64,000 bases of DNA from Gambelia wislizenii (GCA_030847615.1 JAUMIR010000002.1:282390028-282454027), one strand, 5' to 3'. Shown: positions 1 to 11,240, numbered from the stretch's first letter. Made by a program: numbers and translations. The notes: generated by a model from the letters alone, not told the origin.

Positions 1-583
1 ATTAAGGGAAATCATTCTTGTGGGAAATTTTGTTATTGTGTTTATTCTGACTGTATAGATATTCATGCAGCTTATTTGTTCCCAGAAGTTTTTTTTTTAA
101 CTTTAGTTTCCTTGTTTTTATTAGTTGTTTTTATTTTTTGTTGTTTTTATTAGTTGTTTTCCCTATTTTATTATTTGCTATGCAAGGGGTAAAAGGCATT
201 TACACATATAAGTATATAGAAGCATTCAATTTCGTACAAATTCCTTGACCTCAATGTATTCTATAAAAAACAAACTAAAAAGAAACAGAAAAACCTGTAA
301 GTAAATGTTCCCAACAAATTGAAAAATCTATAGCTTAACATCCTGACATTAAGCACATTTTAAAAAACGGATTGAAAAGATGGTGACAGAGAATTTACCA
401 ATCATGGGCAGGATTTGCATGTTAAAAATGATAGCACTGCCACCGCTGTTTCTTGGAAACACTTTGTGAAGGAAGTTAGAAATCCAAATACTGTACGCTC
501 TATGTGAAACACCTTATCATAGGCAGGGAAAGAGAAATAACTGTCACATCTGTGAATTGGGGCATCTGCCTTTCCTTCTTTAC

Positions 584-659
584 CAACATGGTGGGAGAGA
601 CTTCCACAGCACAGGTCACACACTGCTCTTCAACACTGGATCCTTTTGGCTCTGGGGCC
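584..659 (-). CDS. Type II exon of paralogous gene P (A)
   Basis: 76 nt with acceptor CTTTCAG and donor TTG|GTAAAG, phase 2 to 0. Starts APEPKGSSVEEQCVTCAVEV. Paralogue of 21386-21461, and the flanking intron sequence (about 860-1180 against 21490-21750) is also related. The downstream exons would lie left of the window. Confidence 0.5.
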
Positions 660-1215
660 CTGAAAGGAGAAAGAAGCCATACCATGTAAGCAGTGTGCAT
701 AAAGCAGCAGTCACTACAAACCCTCCTCACAAGACAGCTTCCCCTAAGTTAATGAGAGAGATCTATGATTACAGATTTTTTTTTTTTTAAAAAAATCCAG
801 GGTACTGTATATAAAAATTGACAACAAACAATTCTATTGATATCCTGGCATTCCTTACACCGTTGAAAACCTGCAAGTAAATGTTTCCAATAAATTGAAA
901 AACCTCTCGTTTAACATCCAGACATTAAGGAAATCTTTGAAAAGGGATTGAAAAGATGGGGACAGTTAATTTAACAATCATGGGCAGGATTAGTGCTATA
1001 AAAATGATAGTACTGCTTCAGCTGTTTCTTGGAAACACTTTCCAAAGGAAGCAGGAGATCCAAATACAGGCAGATGTGAAGCACATCTTTTGTAAAACAT
1101 GATATCATATCTTTGGGGAACCTCCGAAATGGTATATAGGCATGGAAGATTGGGGGTGGGGGGCATGGGATCCACCTTGAGGAAAGGCAGGATGCGAAAG
1201 GCAAGAGGAGGATAC

Positions 1216-1234
1216 ATGGCAGGAGCACTCTTAG
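1216..1234 (-). pseudogene. Remnant of a type I exon cut by CR1 (A)
   Basis: The donor side of the 83-nt exon (CTCCTGCCAT|GTATCC) is recognisable from its homology to 24349 and 62088. The last exon base is changed from G to T, and a CR1 tail follows after 19 bases. The same remnant lies at 33699-33717 in B. Confidence 0.5.
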
Positions 1235-1903
1235 AATCATAGAAGTATAGAATCATAGAGTTGGAAAAGACCACAAGGCCATGCAGTCCGATCCCCTTTG
1301 CCATGCAGGAATACAAAATCAAATCATTCCCAACACATGGCTCTCTCGCCTCTGTGAAATCGAAGGCTTTCACGGCTGGCATCCATAGATTTTCCGTGGG
1401 ATTTTTCCTGGCTGTGAGGCCATGTTCTGGAATTGTTTCTTTCCGAGGTTTTGCCTGCATCTGCGGCTGGCTTCTTCCCGCCTCTGTTTTAATATCTCCA
1501 AAGAAGGAGACTCCACCACACTACGAGTCAATGTATTCCACTTCCAAACAGCTGTTACTGTCAGGAAGTTCTTCCTAATGTTTGGGTGGAATCTCTTCTC
1601 CTATAGTTTGCACCCATTGCTCATTGTCCTAGTCTTTGAAGCATCAGAAAACAAGCTTGCCCCATCCTCAGTATGACATCCCTTCAAATATCTAAACATG
1701 GCTGTCATGTCCCCTCTCAATCTTCTCTTCTTCCAAACAGCTGTTACTGTCAGGAAGTTCTTCCTAATGTTTGGGTGGAAGTTCTTCTCCTATAGTTTGC
1801 ACCCTTTGCTCAGTGTCCTAGTCTCTGGAGCAGCAGAAAACAAGCTTGCCCCATCCTCAGTATGATATTCCTTCAAATATTTGAAGGTGGATGTTTTTGC
1901 CCA

Positions 1904-1905
<2 letters not shown>
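1232..1905 (-). mobile_element. CR1 3' region split by a Penelope-like tail (A)
   Basis: 1232-1355 reads as a minus-strand CR1 tail (AATCATAGAAT, then AAGACCACAAGGCCATGCAG). 1356-1478 matches a Penelope-like 3' tail on the minus strand (GATGCAGGCAAAACCTC, AACATGGCCTCACAGCC). 1479-1905 resumes CR1 3' sequence. A 189-bp piece (1541-1729) is repeated in tandem at 1730 in A only. B counterpart: 33718-34190. Confidence 0.7.
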
Positions 1906-1940
<35 letters not shown>

Positions 1941-2325
1941 TATACCCCGCCCCTCTGCTAAAAACAATTGGGGCGGCTTCCAACAATTAAAATGCTACAA
2001 TGCCGACTAAAAGCACCACCCACCCCCACCCTCCCCCATAAAAAGACATTAAACAGTATAAAATTAAAACCACCTAACTAAAATCACATTAAAAAACAAA
2101 TGTAAACAAGACAAAAAAAAAAAAAAAAGGCCAGGAGATGCAGCTCCTGAGGCCGGGATCTCATCAGGAAAGGCCTGCCGAAAGCGATCTGTCTTTGGTG
2201 CTTTTTAAAGCTACTTAAGCTTGTCATCTGAAGGATCTTGTTCGGCAGGCCATTCCATAAATTGTTGTAAGCCGCCCCAATTGCGTTTCGTAGAGGGGCA
2301 GGATATAAATTATTATTAGTAGTAG
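1906..2325 (+). repeat. Inverted pair of LINE 3' tails with an ATT microsatellite (A)
   Basis: 1906-1940 is (ATT)n. 1941-1978 is a minus-strand tail (TTTATACCCCGCCCCTCTG), and 2265-2318 is the plus-strand form (GCCGCCCC...GGCAGGATATAAATTA). The ~290 bp between hold an A-rich tract and no gene. B counterpart: 34190-34610, where the microsatellite sits on the other side. Confidence 0.6.
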
Positions 2326-2890
2326 TTAAAAATTCTTTACTGTCAGAGATCTTGCATGGGGTTTACAACAGGACTGGAGAAAATGTAGGCCACATCAATG
2401 CCTTAAAGCCATTTGGGGGGCACAGGGGTATCTAGCACCTCAAATTTCGGGATTGATTTTTTTTCCCAACTGAAAATAGCCCCACTTTCTAGGTAGTGTA
2501 GGAGAAATCTGTGACATCTTCCCCCTCCCATTTGTTTTAGGTCAAAGAAAAAACTTTATTTAACCAGAATGTAAACCAGAAGTGTTAAGCTGACGCTACT
2601 CCTGGCTTAAAACAGTCCCTGGGCTCCAAAAATGTGTTGTTGTTTTTAGTTTTAGTGTTTAAGTTTTTTAAAAAATAGAAACAAGGTTTACAAATTTTAA
2701 AACCTGAAAGGTGCATGTGCTGGCCTTCAAAAGGACTTGCGTGGGGTCAGTATGACCCCCTCAACCCTCAGCAGTTGCCTACCCCTGGCTAACAGTGTCA
2801 AGTGAACCACTGAAGTTTAGAAATCCATAAGTATGTATGGTATGACTCTTCCCACACACACACAGAGACACACACAGACAGTGATTTCCT
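2326..2890. other. Unassigned spacer (A)
   Basis: AT-rich sequence without an exon signal or a repeat I can name. Its B copy is 34610-35160. Confidence 0.5.
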
Positions 2891-2958
2891 GCGTGGCAGG
2901 GGGTTGGACTGGATGGCCCTCGTGGTCTCTTCCAAATCTACAATTCTATGATTCTATG
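2889..2958 (+). mobile_element. CR1 3' tail (A)
   Basis: GGGTTGGACTGGATGGCCCT and a closing ATTCTATGATTCTATG. B has two such tails, at 35172-35253 and 35491-35558. Confidence 0.75.
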
Positions 2959-3027
2959 AAACCATTGTTCCCAGTAATATTACTCCAAATTTTTATTTAT
3001 ATTCTTTATATTTTTCTGTTAAAAGAG

Positions 3028-3250
3028 GCAGAATGTTGTAGAAGTTTCAGCATTCCACTATGACTGTGGAGAATAGGGTTTGAATCCTTACTCAACCATG
3101 AATACCCACTGGTTGACCTTGGGCAAGTCACACTCTCTCATACTCAAAAGAAGACAAAGTCACACCCCCTTTGAACAAACCTTGCCTAGAAACCCCCATG
3201 GTAGCTTCGCCTTTGTCACAAATGATTTGAAGGCACATAGGCAAACACAC
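3028..3250 (+). mobile_element. tRNA-derived SINE (A)
   Basis: Degenerate tRNA head with B box GGTTTGAATCC at 3077-3087, then the squamate-type body (ACCTTGGGCAAGTCACACTC, TTTGAACAAACCTTGCC, GATTTGAAGGCACA) and a CA-rich end. B copy at 35628-35855. Confidence 0.72.
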
Positions 3251-3388
3251 ACACATTCCTTTTGCAGGTTGAACTCAGTTGGTAGCAAGGGGAGGAAGCT
3301 GAAAACCAAGGGGGAAAGGGAGCGAGGGGAGAGAAACCAGGATGTGTTAAGAGCAGCTGGAAAATGGGCTGGAGGGGATCTATGTGGA

Positions 3389-3515
3389 AGGAAGGAAGGA
3401 AGGAAGGAAGAGAGAGAGAGAGAGAGAGAGAAAGAAGGAAGGCAAAGAAAGAAGGAAGGAAGGGAGAAACAGGGGGGATTAAAAAGTGAGAAAGAAGGGA
3501 GGGAGAGAGAGAGAG

Positions 3516-3558
<43 letters not shown>

Positions 3559-3572
3559 AGCCCTTTCTGAAG
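3389..3572 (+). repeat. Purine-only tract (GGAA/GA/GAAA)n (A)
   Basis: About 180 bases almost all purine, in three sub-runs. The B copy (35980-36135) is shorter. Long open frames over it come from base composition. Confidence 0.9.
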
Positions 3573-4535
3573 AGAGAGCAGGGGAGAGAGAGAAGGAAGG
3601 AGATGGGTCCCACACACACACACACACTCACCCCTCTCTGACACACGCCTGGCTGGCTTGCCTTTTGATGATCCTGGGAGGCGTTCTGTCTTTCTCTTTC
3701 TCTTTCTAGGTTGGGAGACGCTGGTGGGTTTTTTTAAGCCAGCAGGAGGTTTTTTCAGGAGGAGGGTTAGGATGGTTGAGGTTAGGCCCTCTGGCTGTGT
3801 AAGGCCCCCCGCAGATGCTGATTTGGCAGTATGTTTAGGCCACCCCTGTTCATTACTGTTGCATTTATACCACTCCGAACAGTCTAAGCGGGGAAGAGAA
3901 ATCCTGAGCAGGCTCACACCAAGCAGGGAAGGCATCTCCTGACATCTCCTGGTGGCTTTGGTGCTTCTTGACTGGCGGGCTCAACTGGTGGGAACCCTCA
4001 GAAGATTCCCAAGGGGCTCAGCCTGCGTCTGGGCTTGGTGGGGCAGGAAGGCCGGGCACCTCTGGCAGCCCCACTCCCTGCCTCCCCCATTTGGCACTGT
4101 CTGGGCCTCCACCTCTTCAGCTGCACCCAGTTTTTCCTTGGGCAGGAAATGTGGGTGGCCACTGAGCCCCCCAGAGCCAGCACTGCTGGCTGCTCCCCCT
4201 GACTGCTCAGAGCAGGAGCCACAAGACCCCAGAGATGGAGGAAGAGAAGGAGGTGGGCAGGGGTGGGGGGCAGCAGCAGAAAGAGAGAGTGACCAGGGGG
4301 AGGGAGGCGGAGAAGGCAGCCGGAGAAGGTCTATTTTGGAGGCAGAAGTGGATGGGTGTGCATCAGTGGGGTTTGTGAGGTGTGGCGTTTGTGTTTCTTG
4401 AGTGTGGTAATTTATTTTTTTAAAATGTTTTGCCTAAATATCCCATTTTTTTTTAAAAAAATGCAAACATTTCCTAAAATGATCTATATAGAAATGAATA
4501 CAAAAGGACAGTGGGTGTGACGGTAACAGGTGTGT
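3573..4535. other. Unassigned G/C-richer stretch (A)
   Basis: No homologue elsewhere in the window apart from copy B (36136-37104). Several overlapping open frames on both strands shift between A and B, so I call none of them a gene. A promoter or 5' region for minus-strand gene P is possible but unsupported. Confidence 0.35.
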
Positions 4536-4915
4536 AGACATGGCAGGGGTCAGATTATGGTGGTCCTAAGCGTTTGGCGGCACCATCCCCTCCCACTACC
4601 TGATCTCTCCTAGCAGGCAGCCCGATGCGGGTGGGCTGGACGAACAGCAGAGGCCCAGAGAATGCCAGGAAAAAACTGCCATGAGAAGGGGTCTCTGGCA
4701 GGGGCCCTTGGTAGTCTGCTCTGCCTGAAAGCCAGATGGGGTAATTGGGGTCCCCACCAACACAGAATCGGAGGAGTGTTCCCACATTTCCTAGAATTGG
4801 CCAGACAGTGGGGTTCTTGGCCATACAGGTGGGGAGTTGATCAGTTACTTTCCCAAGTTCTGGGGCAGAAGAAGAGAAGGGACAACCCCAGAGACCAACA
4901 GGTGGTAGCCTAGGA
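4536..4915. repeat. Triplicated conserved block (A)
   Basis: From GGCAGGGGTCAGATTA onward this block is shared with 37105-37490 (B) and, more diverged, with 62573-62945. In C it lies about 400 bp upstream (minus strand) of the 83-nt exon, and in A and B upstream of gene P. It is therefore tied to the gene family. No frame is consistently open in all three. Confidence 0.6.
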
Positions 4916-5064
4916 AGAAGCTCTCTCTCGTCAAAAATGGAAGCCCCAGGACTGCACTACATTGAAAAACGACTCTACATCAAATGCGAGGGACCCCTGG
5001 TTAGTCACACCCCTTCTCTTTCTCCTACTATGGGGTCTCCTCCTCCAAACCCCTGATTCCCCTC

Positions 5065-5500
5065 CTCTTGGGGTCATTTTTCATCTCCCTCTCCTTTCTG
5101 AGGGGGATTTTGTGGGGCTGCTTTGCAAAGTCCTTGCAGCTGGTGGCCCCTTGCTGTGTGTCCCATGACCCTCCTTCTGTCCCACCAATGCCAGGGGGTC
5201 AGTGCTTACTCTGAGCAGTCTGGTGAATGCCATTGTGTCCTCAAGGCACTGCAACCATTCGCTCAACTGGGGACCACTGTCAGGATCGATTCCAAGGGGT
5301 TTCCTCCTGCAGCTAAGTCCAGAGAGGGAATGAGCAGCCCATGGCTGGATCGGAACCTCATTGTTAGGGTGACCGTATAAACACAAAGGGCCCCGGAAGC
5401 CAGACAGACAACTGCCACTTTCTGAATCCATACAAGCATGGCAGATCTCCCTTAAATTTGGAAAGCAGTTGAACAAATTAAAAGTACTGGAAGAAATCAA
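5065..5500 (-). other. Open frame conserved in three copies, possible exon (A)
   Basis: A minus-strand frame of 139 codons (5081-5500) matches longer frames at 37574-38071 (165 codons) and 27840-28313 (157 codons) with the same phrases, for example NEVPIQP, KPLGI and TMAFTRL. Within it LSEWLQCLEDTMAFTRLLR is bounded by CCCCAG and GTAAGC. I do not recognise it. Replacement changes are common between A and D, so open-frame conservation may be partly chance. Confidence 0.3.
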
Positions 5501-5849
5501 AGTCCAACATATAATACAATGCCTGCAAAATCAATTCTCAAAGGCATGCTGGAAGAAGAAGAAAAAAGACCCTCTGCCATATTCCCACCAAATGTACTTG
5601 TGAATTACCAATATTTAGCTATATTAAGCAATTAAAAAGGGATGGTCTACTCTACTGTTTTCTGTATTGAGCAGGCTAGCTATTGCCCAAACGCATCTTT
5701 TACCTATATTTTTGTTCTTCTTTGTGGCCATTCCACCATCAATTCATAAGACAAATTTTACAAAAAGGCAAATAAGCTTAAAGAGGTTCATAGGAGAGGG
5801 GAAATAGTTCTTTCCAAGTTCATAAATAGTTCCAAGTAGCGTCATACTT

Positions 5850-7330
5850 CATGGGAAAGTTAAGCTCTACCAAACGCAGAATTCCATTATAATACTTTCC
5901 ATTTGGTCCATAGAGCTAAACTCATAAAAGCTGATAACTCAGTAGCATGGATGCCAGTTACACAACAGGAAAAGATTCGTGAAATTCCGGATTACCATTC
6001 TTTCGCATCAGCAGTGCATAATTCACACAAATTCTTGCTTATTTGGAAGATGTGGTCAGTTTTGGTTTTCATAGTTCACACAGGCTAAGGTGGAGGGGGT
6101 CATGGCCTCCAGATAATTAAAGTCAGGCAGGAGGAGGGAAGGGGGTTATCCAGGAGGGGAGAAAAGCACAAAGAAAGAAAAGAATGATGGAGCGATCTGT
6201 TGCTGGGACACGCACACACACTCATTCACACACCACCCAAGTTCCCGATCGTCTTCTCTGTCCCCAAAGCCTTAAATAAAGACAAAGGAGTGAAGGAAAG
6301 CACAAACAAACTAAAGAATGACAGAGCGATCTGTCGGGTGCAGCACACTCACACAAACTCACACACCACCAAAGTTCCTGATCATCTTCCCTGCCCTCAA
6401 AATCTTAAATAAAGACAAAGGAGTGAAGGAAAGCACAAACAAACAAATGAATGACAGAGCAATCGGCCAGTTCCATCACGCACGCACACACACACCACCG
6501 AAGTGGGGGCTAGCCCCATTCCCGATCATCTTCCCTGCCCCCAAAGCCTTCCTTTGAAACAAACAGGAAGGGCTCAGAGCAGATTTCCCAAAGTGGGCTG
6601 CAAGCAGAAGAAGTGCAAATGGCAGGCTCGGTGGATTTCTCTCTCCAACCCCTCCGTCTATTCGGAGAAGGCACAATGGTCACTCCAACCAACCACGATT
6701 CAGCTCTGCTCACGCTAATTCAAAAAGGTCGCTGCCAGTTCACACAGACATTTGCGAATGGTAAGTTCACACAACCAATTGTGCACATTTTCGTGAACTT
6801 TATCAAAAAAAAGTTGGGAAAACTAGCGAAATCTGATACCGTGTGACTTATGGGTTTTTCCGTCCCCTCCTTCTGAAAAGGGCGCTGTGGCTTCGAAATG
6901 CGTGGGAACTATCAGGCTTCTTGTCACATTCTTTGAGGATATATTTTGCCATGTAAATGGCCCCCTGGATTCAAGTAGAAAGAGATATATTACCCAAACA
7001 TATATTTTCAGCAAATGTTTAAATAAACACAACTACATGACAAACAGTGAACCCCTTCAGAGAACAGATGGTTTAGGTATAAGGAAATCTTAGCACCACC
7101 ACCATGCCATCTTTGTTGTTTCTTAGAACATCACTTTCTTAAACCAAAAGACATATATAATTGATTTGGAAGATGGAAAGAAGGAGGAGGAGTAGCCAGA
7201 ATAAAGGACTTCTATTTGAATGGAAAACCTCTACAATTAGAACAACTTAAAAAACAGATTTAACCCAATAGACCTATAGCAGTTGTGATGAAGAGATAAA
7301 TCCTTTCCAGGCAAAACTGCACTGTATGCA
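5850..7330 (+). mobile_element. L1 ORF2 remnant interrupted by ~1 kb (A)
   Basis: 5850-5956 and 6969-7330 together match D 28990-29760. There they read as L1-like ORF2 protein (SDMLPKHFDGDILSANVKK; later RIKDFYLNGKPL). Stops and shifts are many. The insertion 5957-6968, present in A and B, is not in D. B copy: 38420-39870. Confidence 0.5.
5957..6968. repeat. ~1-kb insertion with a ~130-bp tandem trimer (A)
   Basis: Within it, units beginning AAGCACAAA at about 6164, 6298 and 6431 repeat CA-rich sequence plus CCCCAAAGCCTTAAATAAAG. Absent from D, present in B (38523-39499). I see neither terminal repeats nor coding sequence, so its type is unknown. Confidence 0.55.
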
Positions 7331-7364
7331 TGACCCCCTTTCCCGCAACCGGAAGATCTGTAAC

Positions 7365-8070
7365 TCTATTCAAAACATATTGTAATAATAGCACAAATAA
7401 ACAACAGGACAAGCTTCAAAACTATGTCAAATAATACAGGAGGCAAAATCTCGCAATTCTGCACGGATGAGATTTCCTTGGGGATTAGATTGGGGATAAA
7501 AATATTGGGGGGAGGGAATACATTTGAAAATGCCGCCCTGTAAATTTTGAGAGGGGAGGTGAGAAAGAGGAGTATCTGATCTTCCAGACTAATGGTTGAA
7601 TCCAGGAACACCCTCAAGCTGCTGACGTTCAGGGGGAGCGTAACCCCCATCTGGCACATTGAATCCCTGTTCCCTGCATCCATTGCTCCATGTTCCAATC
7701 TCTGGAACAACAGAAAACAAGCCATAGTCGTAATGTCTAAGTGAAAGCTGTGAATGTGGAGGGGCAACTGTAGATCTAGATAATCAATCTCATCCAGAAA
7801 CCCCTGGAGCTAGGAGGCTGCCCCACGCTCCAGTCCTTTGTCCAAAAAAGGAAAGTTGGAGACTTTCCAGGAACTGACCAATACACTGACTCTCCTTAGG
7901 ACACACCATTTCTGGATACACACAAACACTAAAGCACCTTTCCCAGAGCAATGGGAGAAGACAATTTTGCAGCCACCTGAATGCTGCAAGGGTATCCCTA
8001 CTGACCTACGAGTCAGTCCTACTGAAGTTAAAGGGACTTACTTCTGAGTAGGCGTAGGCAAGATTGAACC
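7365..8070. other. Non-coding block shared with D, squamate repeat motif (A)
   Basis: Matches D 29870-30650. The end (7985-8045) carries the squamate-typical dispersed motif GGGACTTACTTCTGAGTAGG. In B 7370-7940 is replaced by 39895-41932. Confidence 0.5.
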
Positions 8071-9120
8071 GTAAAGCTCTTCAGAGTATTGAATGGTAAC
8101 CAGCTCTGTATATCAATTTTTTTAACCGCTATTATTTAATAAAGGCCAGGCCCTGAATAAAGTTGGAAGAGAGTTTTTAAATAAACAGTCATACTCCACA
8201 CGTATTATTAAAAATGAAACATGGAAAGGGGGGGGGGAAGGGATAGGAGACTGAACCTAAGCAGTAAAGTTTGGCTAACACTTCTGTCATGCAGGCCCTC
8301 CCTCCTTCCCTGTGTATTCACACCAGCACAGAGTTGGGAGGAAGGCGTGTGTGTTTGTACAATCTTAAACACACTCTCGGGGATTTCTCGAACCTGGATG
8401 TCCCATGGAACTATGTCTCCCTTCGGTAGCTGCCACCACCCACTGTGCAATGAAACCCTAGTCCAGTGGGCAACTGCAAAAGTTCTCTGGTTAACCAGTG
8501 GAACTGCTCGCTCTGTTAAAGTATCACCAACCCTCCCTTCTCTATCCCAGAGAAGAATCAAGGTAGCTATGACCAAGCAAGGCGCATGTAAAGTAGGCTT
8601 TAGTAGGAAAAAGAGAAAAAGTTTTATTTTTTAAGTTCAAGCAAGTTAACCCATTCAGAGGTAGACATATCATGGCGAAAAGGTGTTTCTCTTGCCAAGT
8701 CCCAACTTAAGAGTTACATAGAATATAATGATGTATAGACTACAATCAGTCAAGGCTAAAATAAATTATATAAGCTAATGCAACTAGCTAAACACATTTT
8801 CCTAATCTGAGAAACGTTTCACTCACATTTAGAAGGTTCATCACCCTTAGTCTCTGTCCCATTGGAATGGGCCTCAAGCTATTCAAAAAGCCAGCCTAGG
8901 TAGTCTCTGATGATGGAATTCAGAGTTATATAAAGTGGTCTGCTCATTCAGACCTCAAGATCATATCCCAGGTCTGAATCCGCAGACCTTCACAAACCAT
9001 CTGGCATTAAAGAGAATACTACATCTCTTCAAAACTCCATTAGCCAAATCTGATTGGCTCTGCATTGCCCAATCTGATTGGCTCTCCTGTACGGTGATGT
9101 GATGTCATACTTAGCAAATG
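8071..9120. other. Unassigned insertion relative to D (A)
   Basis: Present in A and B (42067-43105), absent from D. It holds AATAAA-like runs near 8140 and two close copies of CTGATTGGCTCT at 9048-9095. A minus-strand frame of 122-152 codons (8208-8576 in A) is open in both but unrecognised. An old LTR is possible. Confidence 0.3.
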
Positions 9121-9303
9121 GAATCATAGAATCATAGAATTGCAGAGTTGGAAGAGACCACTAGGGCCATCCAGTCCAACCCCCTGCCATTCAGGAATAC
9201 ACAATCAGAGCATCCCCGGCAGATGGCATCCAGCCTCTGTTTAAAGACCTCCAAGGAAGGAGACCCCACCACGCTCTGAGGGAGTGTGTTCCACTGCCGA
9301 ACA
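9121..9303 (-). mobile_element. CR1 tail, minus strand (A)
   Basis: AATCATAGAATCATAGAATT opening, then CCAGTCCAACCCCCTGCC, and GGAGTGTGTTCCACTGCC at the end. It abuts a plus-strand CR1. B copy at 43106-43275. Confidence 0.75.
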
Positions 9304-10470
9304 GTTCTTACCTCAGAGGACAGGTTCAGAATCCAAAAATGACCTGAACAGATTAGAAAGCTGGGCCAGAAGAAACAAAACGAATTTCAACAGGGAGAAA
9401 TATAGGATACTACACATGGCCAGTAAAAATGAAATGCACAGATACAGGATGGGTGACACTTGTTGTGATGGCAACACATGTAAAAGAGATCTAGGAGTCT
9501 TAGTGGATCAGAAACCGAACATGAGTCAACAGTGTGATGCAGCAGCTAAAAAGCCAATGCAATTCTAGGCTGCATTAATTGGAGTATAGTGTCTCGATCA
9601 AGAGAGGTAATGGTGCCAATATTTTCTGCCTTGGTGAGACCACTCCTGGAATACTGTGTCCAGTTCTAGGAACCACAATTCAGGAAGGATATTGAGAATG
9701 TGTCCATTGGAGGGCAACCAGGATGGTGGGAGGTCTGGATGCCATGTCCTATGAGGAACAGCGTAGTGAGCTGGGCGTGTTTAGTCTGGAGAAGGTTGAG
9801 AGGTGACATGATAGCCATGTTTAAATATTTGAAGGGATGTCATACTGAGGATGGGGCAAGCTTCTTTTCTGTTGCTCCAAAGAGTAGGACACAGAGCACT
9901 GGGTTCAAACTACAGTAGAAGAGATTCCACCTAAACATTAGGAATAATTAGGATGGAGGATGGAGCAAGTTTGTTTTCTGCTGCTCCAGAGATTGGAACA
10001 CGGAGCAATGGATGCCAGCTCCAGGAACAGAGATTCCACCTCAACATTAGGAGGAACTTTTTGACAGTAAGCGCTGTTCGGCAGTGGAACGCACTCCCTC
10101 GGAGCGTGGTGGGGTCTCCTTCCTTGGAGGTCTTTAAACAGAGGCTGGATGGCCATCTGTCGGGGATGCTTTCATCGTGATTTCCTGCATGTCCGGTTGG
10201 ACTGGATGGCCCGCGTGGTCTCTTCCAACTCTGCAATTCTATGATTCTATGATTCTATGAGCTTCTTGACAGTATGAGCTGTTCAGAAATGGAATACACT
10301 GCCTCGTAGTGTGGTGGAGTCTCGTTCTTTGGAGGTTTTTAAACAGAGGCTGGATGGCCATCTGTCAGGAATGATTTGATTGTGTATTCCTGCATGGCAG
10401 GGGGTTGGACTAGATGGCCCTTGTGGTTTCTTCTAACTCTATGGTTCTATAATTCTATGATTCTATGTCC
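9304..10470 (+). mobile_element. CR1 LINE, 5'-truncated, with a nested CR1 (A)
   Basis: Encodes the end of a CR1 reverse transcriptase (RLESWARRNKTNFNREKYR, then KRDLGVLVDQKPNMSQQC), followed by the characteristic coding tail and 3' UTR ending ATTCTATGATTCTATG. It is broken by stops. A second CR1 tail is nested at 9945-10257 in A only. B copy: 43276-44130. Confidence 0.85.
9945..10257 (+). mobile_element. Nested CR1 3' fragment, copy A only
   Basis: About 310 bp from GATGGAGGATGGAGC to ATTCTATGATTCTATGA, lying inside the 3' UTR of an older CR1. B reads straight across the site (near 43918). Confidence 0.8.
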
Positions 10471-10788
10471 TGATCTCACCCAGAAGTATTCTGGCATGGA
10501 CCTTCCATTGATGCTGGGATCGCACCAGCAAAATGGGCATGTTTTCACTTGCAGGACATTCCGTTACAGAAACGGAACGGGGGTGAGGGGTCCATTCACA
10601 GCTTAACTCATGAATAAAAAGCAGTGCTGGCATAACAACAGCCAAATGGGAGCATGACCATACAGGAACGATGTCGTCTGAAAGAGAGGCCTTTAGAAAT
10701 CTCCTGGCATTCTCATAACACCATATTTCTCTTTCTCTCTCTCTCTCTCTCTCTGGCTTTTCTTCGCAAATGAAGATTCGGGAAGGCC

Positions 10789-11240
10789 TCATCCCACGCT
10801 TTCTGCAAGTGCCCTGATGACTAAAAAAGCCAATCTGAGATAAACAAGTCCGGTTGCAGAAAGCACAGCAGTAGGTCTCCTTCGGTGGTGTTTCTGGGTT
10901 GTGATTCTTTCTACGTTAACATTTCTCTTCAAGACTTGTTCAGCCTGAGTTCTCAAATAGGGCTGCAACATTGTGGATAGTATGTCTCCATGCCTCCCGA
11001 GGTGAGGCCAGGGAGGACCATTGTTGGTGATCAATTTGACCAAGCCTGAGATGTTCTTTCAGGTAGTCCTTGTATCGCTTTTTTGGAGCACCCCTCTTAC
11101 GCTGACCTGTGATGAATTCACCATAGAGTACTATTTTTGGGAGGCGATGGTCCTCCATCCTAGAAACGTGCCCTGCCCAGCACAGCTGTGTTCTCAATAT
11201 CATGGCCTCAGTGCTGGTGATCCCTGCTTGCTCAAGGACA
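10789..11240 (-). mobile_element. Non-LTR retrotransposon 3' fragment, RTE-like (A)
   Basis: The minus strand reads LCWAGHVSRMEDHRLPKI, KKRYKDYLKEHL and PREAWRHTIH, the C-terminal end common to endonuclease-reverse transcriptase polyproteins. A frameshift and stops break it. B copy at 44452-44903; absent from D. Confidence 0.65.

Noticed and set aside
3077..3087. tRNA gene signal (B box)
   Set aside because: The A box and cloverleaf are degenerate and it is fused to a SINE body; a retroposon, not a tRNA gene.
3080..3709. 209-codon plus-strand frame and the matching minus-strand frames over the purine tract
   Set aside because: They run through a SINE and a GA-rich simple repeat; the repeat has no stops in several frames, and the frames change between A and B.
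3952..4401. Pro/Gly-rich plus-strand frames of 149 codons
   Set aside because: GC-rich low-complexity sequence; overlapping frames on both strands are open and none is consistent across copies.
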